From: Bacteroidales bacterium H3
GTDB lineage: Bacteria; Bacteroidota; Bacteroidia; Bacteroidales; Muribaculaceae
DNA length: 9,233 nt
Direction of reading: 5' to 3'
Assembly: GCA_001701135.1 (NCBI GenBank)
Contig: DAAN01000019.1
Coordinates: 1-9,233, forward strand
A program made the translations under genes and the position numbers. Positions 1 to 6,237 of this stretch are shown in pieces; positions within the stretch are counted from its first letter, which is position 1, and the number at the start of each line of letters is the position of its first letter. The notes under the pieces are model-generated. The model saw nothing but the letters and a program-made list of their open reading frames with translations. It was not told the origin of the DNA and ran no database searches.

Positions 1-56
1 AGGCGGCTGGAAAGCCGCCTCCCCACAACGCCGCCTCCCCACAACGCCGCCGCTCC
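1..56. repeat. GC-rich hairpin plus tandem repeat, upstream copy
   Basis: Positions 1-20 form a perfect 8-bp hairpin, AGGCGGCT/AGCCGCCT, closed by a GGAA tetraloop (a GNRA-type loop) at 9-12. The right arm doubles as the first unit of a 16-bp direct repeat, GCCGCCTCCCCACAAC at 14-29 and 30-45, followed by a degenerate third unit GCCGCCGCTCC at 46-56. The 18-base hairpin core GGCGGCTGGAAAGCCGCC recurs exactly at 1248-1265 and 1279-1296. The element is probably cut by the window edge. There is no T-tract after the hairpin, so it is not a standard intrinsic terminator. Its function is unknown; it resembles REP-like intergenic repeats in form only. Confidence 0.8.
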
Positions 57-60
57 ATGC

Positions 61-94
61 CTTTCCGACACAAAAAGTGTGAAAAGTCGGAGAG
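61..94. other. Imperfect inverted repeat upstream of the DUF4421 gene
   Basis: Positions 61-69 (CTTTCCGAC) pair with 86-94 (GTCGGAGAG) as a 9-bp stem containing one T-G wobble. An alternative inner hairpin, ACAC/GTGT at 68-71 and 77-80, sits in the middle. A T-rich stretch (ATTTTG, 95-100) follows, then the putative -7 box. It could be the terminator of a gene to the left, or an operator-like site overlapping where the -33 element should lie. The sequence does not decide between these. Confidence 0.35.
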
Positions 95-100
95 ATTTTG

Positions 101-108
101 TAACTTTG
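101..108 (+). promoter_or_regulatory. Putative Bacteroidota -7 promoter element
   Basis: TAACTTTG matches the Bacteroidota primary sigma factor -7 consensus TAnnTTTG exactly. Transcription would start near 113-116 and leave an A-rich leader with AAAAGGAAA at 138-146, a possible weak ribosome-binding region. I see no convincing -33 TTTG at the expected distance. It is in the right place to drive the DUF4421 gene. Confidence 0.5.
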
Positions 109-203
109 CGCCGCGAAAGCGCATCATAAGCGCAGCGAAAAGGAAACTATAGCGCCTCATAAAAATTACGGACATTATCAGACGCCACACATATATAATA
201 ATA

Positions 204-1241
204 GTGCTTCTGCTCGGCATGTTCGCCGCGGCGCCGGGGCAGGCCGACGCCAAGCCGTTTCTGAATCTCGACTCAATTGCGGCCTGGGGTAAGTTTCCGC
301 GTTTCTGCATCAACACCTACCGCTGGGGCGACCGCTTTTTCAACGGCTACGACTCGACATATGTGCAGGGTTCGGGTCACCGCATGAACGTGAAGGTGAA
401 ACTGGATTCATGGGAGGATCTATATCAGTTCAAGTTCACCGACGGCTACCGCATCAACATGAGCATGCACCCATCGACTTCGGCGGGCGTGTGGCTGACA
501 TATATGGCGGTGTCGATCGGCTACGATATGAACATATCGAATTATTTCCACGCCACCGACGGCGCCCGAAAGCGTCTGGATTTCCAATTCAACTGCGCGC
601 TGTTCGGCGCCGAGATCTACACCATCACCAACGACATGGAGATGCATATCTCGCGCGTGGGGTATCCTGGGAAGATGCGGAAACTGGAGACGAAGTTCAA
701 CGGGTTCCACTCCGAATCGTTCGGCCTTAACCTCTATTATTTCTTCAATCACAAGCATTACTCGCAGGCGGCGGCTTTCGCCTATTCGAAGATACAGCTG
801 AAGAGCGCCGGCTCGCCGTTTGCGGGATTCGCCTACTGGCAGGACAAATACGACCTGGATTTCACCGGCGTGTTTGAGGATCTGGCCTACAATCTGCCCG
901 AAAACTGGGATAACCACTACCGCGTGCGTGCCAAGAACTATGCGCTGAAGTTCGGCTACGGCTACAACTGGGTGTTTCACCGCGGATGGGTGGCGGGGAT
1001 CTCGATAGCGCCCTGTGTGGGGGTGCGCGTGGGCTACATGCACAACGAGACGGAACGCGCCACGTCGTTCGCGCTGTCCAACCGGCTGCGTATGTCTCTG
1101 ATATATAATGTGAACAAGCGCTGGTTTTTCGGTGCCATCGGCAATGCGGACACTAATCTGATATATGACGATGTGCACACGTTCCTGACCAATAATCTTT
1201 CGATAGAGTTTTCGGCGGGATTCAGATTCGACCTGTGGTAG
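204..1241 (+). CDS. DUF4421 family predicted outer-membrane beta-barrel protein
   Basis: This appears to be a DUF4421 protein, a Bacteroidota family of unknown function predicted to form an outer-membrane barrel. The body is rich in alternating aromatic/polar strands with Tyr, Phe and Gly, and the chain ends in GFRFDLW, an aromatic C-terminus suited to BAM insertion. The first standard start in frame is GTG at 204, giving 345 residues beginning VLLLGMFAAAPGQADA. That looks like a signal peptide whose charged N-terminus is missing. Reading back in frame to the stop at 150-152 adds Arg-Arg and an Ile-rich segment; an ATA at 159 would start I-K-I-T-D-I-I-R-R-H and give a complete signal sequence (360 residues). 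The true start is therefore uncertain. Repeat copies lie on both sides, and the downstream one begins 6 nt after the stop. Confidence 0.75.
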   Translation: MLLLGMFAAAPGQADAKPFLNLDSIAAWGKFPRFCINTYRWGDRFFNGYDSTYVQGSGHRMNVKVKLDSWEDLYQFKFTDGYRINMSMHPSTSAGVWLTYMAVSIGYDMNISNYFHATDGARKRLDFQFNCALFGAEIYTITNDMEMHISRVGYPGKMRKLETKFNGFHSESFGLNLYYFFNHKHYSQAAAFAYSKIQLKSAGSPFAGFAYWQDKYDLDFTGVFEDLAYNLPENWDNHYRVRAKNYALKFGYGYNWVFHRGWVAGISIAPCVGVRVGYMHNETERATSFALSNRLRMSLIYNVNKRWFFGAIGNADTNLIYDDVHTFLTNNLSIEFSAGFRFDLW

Positions 1242-1247
1242 ATTTTC

Positions 1248-1350
1248 GGCGGCTGGAAAGCCGCCATCTCCACAATTCGGCGGCTGGAAAGCCGCCGCTC
1301 CACAATAGCCGCCGCTCCACAATAGCCGACGCTCCACAATAGCCGGCGGC
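1248..1350. repeat. GC-rich hairpin plus tandem repeat, downstream copy
   Basis: Two copies of the hairpin GGCGGCTGGAAAGCCGCC lie at 1248-1265 and 1279-1296, each with a GGAA loop; the second extends to an 8-bp stem (1278-1297). They are joined by ATCTCCACAATTC. After the second, a 17-bp unit GCCGCCGCTCCACAATA repeats at 1291-1307 and 1308-1324, with a one-base variant (GCCGAC) at 1325-1341 and a final GCCGGCGGC at 1342-1350. The spacer CTCCACAA occurs four times. The array has the same orientation as the copy at 1-56 (hairpin first, tandem units after) but a 17-bp rather than 16-bp period. It starts 6 nt past the DUF4421 stop codon, so it is transcribed in the 3' UTR unless transcription ends first. 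Confidence 0.85.
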
Positions 1351-1416
1351 ATTTATGCTTTTCTGTCAGGGATGAAAAAAGCGGAGGGGATGTGCGGGAA
1401 ATTCAGACGAAATTAT

Positions 1417-1424
1417 TAAATTTG
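1417..1424 (+). promoter_or_regulatory. Putative Bacteroidota -7 promoter element for the barrel gene
   Basis: TAAATTTG fits TAnnTTTG and ends 15 nt before the ATG at 1440. Transcription would start near 1430, leaving a leader of about 10 nt. A GTG at 1392 in the same frame lies upstream of this box and would not be on the transcript, which supports the start at 1440. No clear -33 element is seen. Confidence 0.55.
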
Positions 1425-1439
1425 CAAAAATTTTATGTT

Positions 1440-2066
1440 ATGAGATTCAAGAAAATCATCGGAACGCTGCTCTTTGCCATCGCAATCGCAGCCGCCACCC
1501 CCGCCGCTCAGGCCGCAGGCATCTTCCGCTTTGGCGTAAAGGCCGGTCTGACAGTCGACAAGCTCAAATTCAACACCGATCTTCTCGATTCCGACAACAA
1601 GACAGGATACACTTTCGGCGTGATGACGAAGTTCACCGTGCCCGTGGTAAACCTCGGTTTCGACGCCTCGCTGATGTACACCCACCGCGAATTTGACAGC
1701 GACGTGACGGTGATGGACGCCTACGGCAACCCCGTGTCGGGCACCACCACTTTCAAGAACAACTATATCGAGATTCCGGTGAATTTCCGCTATGACCTCG
1801 GTCTGCCCGGCATCGGCAAGGTAATCACTCCGTTCCTCACCACCGGTCCCGACTTCTCGTTCTTAGTGTCGAAACGTCACTACGACTTCTGGAACCAGAA
1901 GAAGTGCGACGTGGCATGGAACTTCGGTTTCGGCCTGGTATTCGTCGACCATCTGCAGCTGCACGCCAGCTACGGTCTGGGGCTCACCAACTCAGGCTCG
2001 GGCATCAACGACTCGCTCCACGGCAAAAGCCGCTTCTGGAACGTGACCGCCGCCTGGCTCTTCTGA
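1440..2066 (+). CDS. Small outer-membrane beta-barrel (porin-family) protein
   Basis: This encodes a 208-residue protein with a clear Sec signal peptide: Met-Arg-Phe-Lys-Lys, then a hydrophobic core, with cleavage likely after Ala25 of the PAAQA motif. The mature part opens with FRFGVKAGLT and continues with alternating strands (FGVMTKFTV, NYIEIPVNFRYDL, NFGFGLVF, HASYGLGL) and ends in AAWLF. These are marks of an eight-strand-like outer-membrane barrel of the porin / OMP_b-brl type common in Bacteroidota. The segment NYIEIPVNFRYDL is especially typical of that group. The start at 1440 is preferred over GTG 1392 because it gives a textbook signal peptide and lies just after the -7 box. Ligand and role cannot be told from the sequence. 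A hairpin terminator follows 19 nt after the stop, so it is probably a single-gene unit. Confidence 0.85.
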   Translation: MRFKKIIGTLLFAIAIAAATPAAQAAGIFRFGVKAGLTVDKLKFNTDLLDSDNKTGYTFGVMTKFTVPVVNLGFDASLMYTHREFDSDVTVMDAYGNPVSGTTTFKNNYIEIPVNFRYDLGLPGIGKVITPFLTTGPDFSFLVSKRHYDFWNQKKCDVAWNFGFGLVFVDHLQLHASYGLGLTNSGSGINDSLHGKSRFWNVTAAWLF

Positions 2067-2085
2067 CATCACACAACATAATATA

Positions 2086-2120
2086 AAATAACCGACCGGC
2101 AAAACAGCGGCCGGTTATTT
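2086..2120 (+). terminator. Hairpin terminator between the barrel gene and pyrK
   Basis: AAATAACCG (2086-2094) pairs perfectly with CGGTTATTT (2112-2120). After one A-C mismatch, CCG (2096-2098) pairs with CGG (2108-2110), leaving a 9-base loop. The A-rich left flank and TTATTT on the right give it the form of a (bidirectional) intrinsic terminator, though the T-run is broken by an A. It ends only 13 nt before the pyrK start, so it could alternatively form in a pyrK leader. Confidence 0.6.
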
Positions 2121-2133
2121 CGATATATTCACC

Positions 2134-2916
2134 ATGACTAAAAAACAGATTTTCAACGCCGAAGTTGTAAGCAACATCGCCCTGACGGCGCGCTATTCCT
2201 ATCTGTTGCTGCAGCTCCCCCATGAAACGGAGGAGATGGAGGTGCAGCCCGGCCAGTTTGTGGAGGTGAAGGTGGACAACAGCCCTTCAACCTATCTGCG
2301 CCGCCCCATCTCGATCTGCGACTACGACGAGCGCAACAACACCATGACGCTGCTGATACGCCGCGCCGGCGAAGGCACGGAGCATCTGTGCAATCTGCTG
2401 CCCGGCAGCCACATAAACCTTGTAGGCCCGCTTGGCAAGGGGTTCACCATCCCCGCCCCGGGGTCCGACGCGCTGCTCTGCGGCGGCGGCATAGGCGTGG
2501 CACCGCTGCTGCTGCTGGGCCGCAGGATGCGCGAGCACGGGGTGAACGTGAGCTTCCTGCTGGCGGCCCGCACCGCGGCTGAAATCCTTCTGGAGGATGA
2601 ATTCCGCGCCATCGGCGCCGTGAACATCGCCACCGACGACGGCTCGGAGGGGGAAAAGGGTTTCGCCCACGAGCACTCGGCGCTGCAGCGTAGCTATCAC
2701 CTTGTGTGTGTGTGCGGTCCCAAGCCGATGATGCAGGGTATAGCCCGCCAGGCGCGCCGCACGGGCAGCGCCTGCGAGGTGTCGCTTGAAAATCTAATGG
2801 CCTGCGGTGTTGGCGCATGTCTTTGCTGCGTGGAACCCACGCTGAAGGGGAATCTGCGCGCCTGTGTCAGCGGCCCGGTGTTCAACACCGCCATGCTATT
2901 GTGGAATCTCGACTGA
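2134..2916 (+). CDS. pyrK: Dihydroorotate dehydrogenase B, electron transfer subunit PyrK
   Basis: This is the FAD and [2Fe-2S] subunit that passes electrons from the class 1B dihydroorotate dehydrogenase PyrD to NAD+ in de novo pyrimidine synthesis; it is cytosolic. The 260-residue chain shows the ferredoxin-reductase layout. A beta-barrel FAD domain comes first, with RRPIS at 56-60. A nucleotide-binding domain follows, with CGGGIGVAP at 116-124 and CGPKPMM at 194-200. The C-terminal iron-sulfur site has cysteines 224, 229, 232 and 244 (C-x4-C-x2-C-x11-C), with an extra Cys231. The length is normal for the family. pyrD follows after 8 nt, which confirms the pairing and suggests translational coupling. 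No strong -7 box is visible in the short gap after the upstream hairpin; TATATTCA at 2124-2131 is only a partial match. Confidence 0.95.
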   Translation: MTKKQIFNAEVVSNIALTARYSYLLLQLPHETEEMEVQPGQFVEVKVDNSPSTYLRRPISICDYDERNNTMTLLIRRAGEGTEHLCNLLPGSHINLVGPLGKGFTIPAPGSDALLCGGGIGVAPLLLLGRRMREHGVNVSFLLAARTAAEILLEDEFRAIGAVNIATDDGSEGEKGFAHEHSALQRSYHLVCVCGPKPMMQGIARQARRTGSACEVSLENLMACGVGACLCCVEPTLKGNLRACVSGPVFNTAMLLWNLD

Positions 2917-2924
2917 ACCGACTT

Positions 2925-3857
2925 ATGGATAACTCTCAGAACACCAATACACCGGTAAAGATGGCCGTCAGCATCGGCGACCTGAGGATGAAGAACCCCA
3001 TGCTGACCGCGTCGGGCACTTTCGGCTTCGGCGAGGAGTTTGCCGATTTCATCGACCTGGAGCGTCTCGGCGGCTTCATTGTGAAAGGTACCACACTGGA
3101 ACCGCGCCAGGGCAACCCCTATCCCCGCATGGCCGAGACGCCTGCGGGCATGCTCAATGCCGTGGGGCTGCAGAACAAGGGCGTGGACCATTTTATTGCC
3201 GACACCTATCCGCACCTCAAGGATCTGAAAACCAACGTGCTGGTAAATGTCTCGGGCGCCAAGATCGAGGATTACGTGGCTGTGGCCGAAAAGCTCGCGC
3301 CGCTTGCATCGATTCCCGCCATCGAGGTGAACATATCGTGCCCCAACGTAAAGCAGGGCGGGATGGCTTTCGGCACTACCTGCGAGGGGGCTGCCCAGGT
3401 GACGGCCGCCATGCGCAAGGCCTGGCCCCGCACGCTGATAGTGAAACTTTCGCCCAACGTGACCTCGATAGCCGACATCGCCCGCGCCGTGGAGGCCGAG
3501 GGGGCCGACTCGGTGTCGCTGATCAACACCATTATGGGTATGGCCATCGACGTGGAACGCCGCCGCCCCTGCCTGTCGACCGTGACGGGAGGACTGTCGG
3601 GCGCCGCGGTGCGTCCTGTGGCCGTGAGGATGGTGTGGCAGACGGCCAAGGCGGTGAAGATACCCGTGATTGGTCTCGGCGGCATTTCGTCGGGACGCGA
3701 CGCCATCGAGTTTATGCTCGCGGGCGCCCGCGCGGTGCAGATCGGCACCGCCAACTTCATCGACCCGCAGGTGACGGTGAAAGCCATCGACTGGATGGAG
3801 GATTGGTGCCGGCGCCAAGGCGTCAGGGACATCAACGACATCGTCGGCGAAATCTGA
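2925..3857 (+). CDS. pyrD: Dihydroorotate dehydrogenase B, catalytic subunit PyrD
   Basis: This FMN enzyme oxidises dihydroorotate to orotate, the fourth step of UMP synthesis, working as a complex with PyrK and using NAD+ as acceptor. The 310-residue TIM barrel shows the class 1 signatures: NPMLTASGTFGFG at 24-36, FMN-contact VKGTT at 53-57, EVNISCPN at 134-141 with Cys139 as the catalytic base (Cys rather than the Ser of quinone-linked class 2), KLSPNVT at 174-180, and the phosphate-binding loops GLGGISSG at 250-257 and QIGTANF at 272-278. The start at 2925 gives the expected N-terminus; the frame is open further upstream, but that stretch lies within pyrK. No Shine-Dalgarno sequence is seen, so re-initiation after the pyrK stop is plausible. 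Confidence 0.96.
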   Translation: MDNSQNTNTPVKMAVSIGDLRMKNPMLTASGTFGFGEEFADFIDLERLGGFIVKGTTLEPRQGNPYPRMAETPAGMLNAVGLQNKGVDHFIADTYPHLKDLKTNVLVNVSGAKIEDYVAVAEKLAPLASIPAIEVNISCPNVKQGGMAFGTTCEGAAQVTAAMRKAWPRTLIVKLSPNVTSIADIARAVEAEGADSVSLINTIMGMAIDVERRRPCLSTVTGGLSGAAVRPVAVRMVWQTAKAVKIPVIGLGGISSGRDAIEFMLAGARAVQIGTANFIDPQVTVKAIDWMEDWCRRQGVRDINDIVGEI

Positions 3858-3919
3858 TTTTTCAAAACGCTGCCGCACGCATCCCGGAGTACCACGTCTG
3901 ACCCATTAAACTGCTGATT

Positions 3920-4894
3920 ATGAAATTTTTCAATAACTTTTTCTCCAAAGAAAAGAAGGAAACCCTCGACAAGGGGCTCGACCGCACCAAGCAGGGACTT
4001 TTCTCGAAAATTACCCGCGCCGTGGCCGGCAAATCGAAGGTCGACGACGATGTGCTCGACAATCTCGAGGAGGTGTTTGTCACCTCTGACGTGGGGGTCG
4101 ACACCACGCTCAAAATCATCGAACGCATTGAGCAGCGCGTGGCCCGCGACAAATATGTGGGTTCGGCAGAGCTTAACCGTCTGCTGCGCGAGGAAATATG
4201 CGAGCTGCTGGCCGAAAACAACAACGAATCGGCCGACGCGGATTTCACAGTGCCCGAGGGGCATCACCCCCATGTGATAATGGTGGTGGGCGTGAACGGC
4301 GTGGGCAAGACCACCACAATCGGAAAACTGGCGGCGCAATTCAAGGCCGCCGGCAACAAGGTGATGCTCGGCGCCGCCGACACGTTCCGCGCCGCCGCCA
4401 CAGAGCAGCTCGACATCTGGGGCGAACGCGCCGGTGTGCCCGTGGTGAAGCAGAAACTGGGCGCCGACCCCGCCTCGGTGGCGTTTGACACGCTGCAATC
4501 GGCGGTGGCCAACGATGTGGATGTGGTGCTGATCGACACCGCCGGACGTCTGCACAACAAGAAGGGTCTGATGGACGAACTGACCAAGATCCGCAAGGTG
4601 ATGCAGAAGGTGGTGCCCGACGCGCCCCACGAAGTGCTCTTAGTGCTCGACGGCTCGACCGGGCAGAATGCTTTCGAGCAGGCGCGCCAGTTTGTGGCCG
4701 CCACGGAGGTCAACGAACTGGCTATCACCAAACTCGACGGCACGGCCAAGGGGGGTGTGGTGATCGGCATTTCCGACCAGTTCAAGATTCCCGTGAAATA
4801 TATCGGTCTCGGCGAGGGCATCAACGACCTGCAGGTGTTCCACAAGAAAGAATTCGTGGAATCGCTCTTCGGCGACGACACTCTGAAATCATAA
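3920..4894 (+). CDS. ftsY: Signal recognition particle receptor FtsY
   Basis: This SRP-type GTPase docks ribosome-nascent chain complexes carrying Ffh/4.5S RNA to the Sec translocon at the inner membrane. The 324-residue protein is the short form: an amphipathic N-terminus (MKFFNNFFSKEKK) leads directly into the N domain, without the long acidic A domain of the E. coli protein. The G domain has the P-loop GVNGVGKTT at 124-132, DTFRAAA at 154-160, DTAGR at 206-210, TKLDG at 270-274 and the closing GLGEG at 296-300. The FtsY-type spelling (GVNGVGKTT, GLGEGINDL) separates it from Ffh, and there is no M domain. A 62-nt gap without an evident promoter or terminator lies upstream, and rimO follows 12 nt after the stop. 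Confidence 0.97.
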   Translation: MKFFNNFFSKEKKETLDKGLDRTKQGLFSKITRAVAGKSKVDDDVLDNLEEVFVTSDVGVDTTLKIIERIEQRVARDKYVGSAELNRLLREEICELLAENNNESADADFTVPEGHHPHVIMVVGVNGVGKTTTIGKLAAQFKAAGNKVMLGAADTFRAAATEQLDIWGERAGVPVVKQKLGADPASVAFDTLQSAVANDVDVVLIDTAGRLHNKKGLMDELTKIRKVMQKVVPDAPHEVLLVLDGSTGQNAFEQARQFVAATEVNELAITKLDGTAKGGVVIGISDQFKIPVKYIGLGEGINDLQVFHKKEFVESLFGDDTLKS

Positions 4895-4906
4895 CCGGAG
4901 GTGGCA

Positions 4907-6235
4907 ATGGCGAACAAACAGAATGGCGCGATTGCACGCAAAACAGTCAACCTGGTAACACTGGGCTGCTCGAAGAATCTCGTGGACTCGGAGCGCGTGC
5001 TGCGCATGCTCGACAAGGCGGGATTCGAGGCGTATCACGAAACCGACCGTCCCACTGACATTGTGATTGTCAACACCTGCGGCTTCATCGGCGACGCAAA
5101 GGAGGAATCGGTGAACACGATTCTGGAATTCTGCGGGGCCAAGCAGCGCGGCGAGGTGGAGGAACTATACGTAATGGGCTGTCTGTCGCAGCGTTACCGC
5201 GACGAGCTGCGCGCCGAGATTCCTGAAGTGGACCGCTGGTATGGCAAATTCGACTGGACTTCGCTGGCCGATGACCTTGCCCGGCGTCACCCGGCGCCGC
5301 ACGCCTACGAGCGCCGCATCACCACCCCGGGACATCACGCTTATCTGAAAATTTCGGAGGGGTGCAACCGTTTCTGCGCATTCTGTGCCATTCCGCTCAT
5401 CACGGGGCGCCATCATTCGCGCCCGATGGAGGAGATAGAGGCCGAGGTGCGCAGCCTCGTCGGCGAGGGTGTAAAGGAGTTCAATGTCATCGCACAGGAT
5501 CTGTCGTCCTACGGTCTGGATATCTACGGAGAGCACCGTCTGGCGCAGCTCACCGAGCGCATCAGCGACATCGAGGGGGTGGAGATGATCCGCCTGCACT
5601 ATGCCTATCCGGCTGATTTTCCGATGGATATACTGCCGGTGATGCGCGAGCGCCGCAATGTGGCGAAATATCTCGACATCGCCCTGCAACACATTTCCGA
5701 CAATATGCTCCGTGCCATGCGCCGGCACATCACCGCCGACGAGACACGCCGGCTGCTCGATGAAATCCGCCGTCAGGTGCCCGGAATCCATATCCGCACC
5801 ACCCTGATGGTGGGCTTTCCCGGCGAGACGGAGGAGGATTTCGAGCAGTTGCTCGATTTTGTGCGGGAGCAGCGTTTCGAACGCATGGGCGCATTCGCCT
5901 ATTGCGAGGAGGAGGGCACCTACGCGGCCCTGAATCTCCCCGACAATGTTCCCGCCGAGGTGAAACAGCAGCGGCTCGACCGACTGATGGCTCTTCAGGA
6001 GGAGATTTCGCTGGAGATACAGCAGCAGAAGGTGGGGCAGACATTAGATGTGATTATCGACTCGCGCGACGACGAGTATTACACCGGCCGCACTCAGTAT
6101 GATTCGCCCGAAGTGGATCCCGAAGTGCTGATTCCCGTGGATTCGGCAGAAGCGGAAATCGGCGGCATTTACCCCGTGACCATCACAGAGGCAATGCCTT
6201 TCGAGCTGATAGGGCGCATATCCGGACTATCGTAA
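4907..6235 (+). CDS. rimO: Ribosomal protein S12 methylthiotransferase RimO
   Basis: RimO is a radical-SAM enzyme that adds a methylthio group to a conserved Asp of ribosomal protein S12. The 442-residue protein has the three-domain layout of the family. The N-terminal UPF0004 domain binds one [4Fe-4S] cluster through Cys21 (TLGCSKNLVDSE), Cys58 (NTCGF) and Cys92 (MGCLS). The radical-SAM core has EGCNRFCAFC with Cys153, 157 and 160. A TRAM domain fills roughly the last 65 residues. The SKNLVDSE and NVIAQDLSSYGLDIYG segments point to RimO rather than MiaB. The start ATG 4907 is preferred over GTG 4901 because GGAGG at 4897-4901 sits 5 nt upstream of the ATG but would overlap the GTG. This is one of the few clear Shine-Dalgarno sequences in the window. 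It is probably cotranscribed with ftsY and menF. Confidence 0.96.
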   Translation: MANKQNGAIARKTVNLVTLGCSKNLVDSERVLRMLDKAGFEAYHETDRPTDIVIVNTCGFIGDAKEESVNTILEFCGAKQRGEVEELYVMGCLSQRYRDELRAEIPEVDRWYGKFDWTSLADDLARRHPAPHAYERRITTPGHHAYLKISEGCNRFCAFCAIPLITGRHHSRPMEEIEAEVRSLVGEGVKEFNVIAQDLSSYGLDIYGEHRLAQLTERISDIEGVEMIRLHYAYPADFPMDILPVMRERRNVAKYLDIALQHISDNMLRAMRRHITADETRRLLDEIRRQVPGIHIRTTLMVGFPGETEEDFEQLLDFVREQRFERMGAFAYCEEEGTYAALNLPDNVPAEVKQQRLDRLMALQEEISLEIQQQKVGQTLDVIIDSRDDEYYTGRTQYDSPEVDPEVLIPVDSAEAEIGGIYPVTITEAMPFELIGRISGLS

Positions 6236-6237
6236 AG

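Noticed and set aside
1..56. CRISPR array
   Set aside because: The units are 16-17 bp, directly adjacent with no unique spacers, and no cas genes are nearby.
1248..1297. Intrinsic terminator of the DUF4421 gene
   Set aside because: The hairpins are strong but no T-tract follows either one, and the same element occurs as a tandem array. It may still affect RNA ends, but it is listed as a repeat.
420..1352. Long open frame (310 codons) on the minus strand antisense to the DUF4421 gene
   Set aside because: It is the complement of a gene with clear signal-peptide and barrel features, has a low-complexity His/Arg/Val-rich translation, and runs into the repeat array. A shadow frame of GC-rich coding DNA.
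1392..1439. Upstream GTG start (1392) for the small barrel protein
   Set aside because: It lies upstream of the -7 box and would put 16 non-signal residues in front of a perfect signal peptide.
3858..3919. Terminator or promoter in the pyrD-ftsY gap
   Set aside because: I found no stable inverted repeat followed by a T-run and no TAnnTTTG element; the gap holds nothing that I can support.
2697..4630. Long minus-strand frames opposite pyrD and ftsY
   Set aside because: The plus-strand genes have all catalytic motifs of their families, while the minus-strand translations are His/Gly/Arg-rich without recognisable domains.
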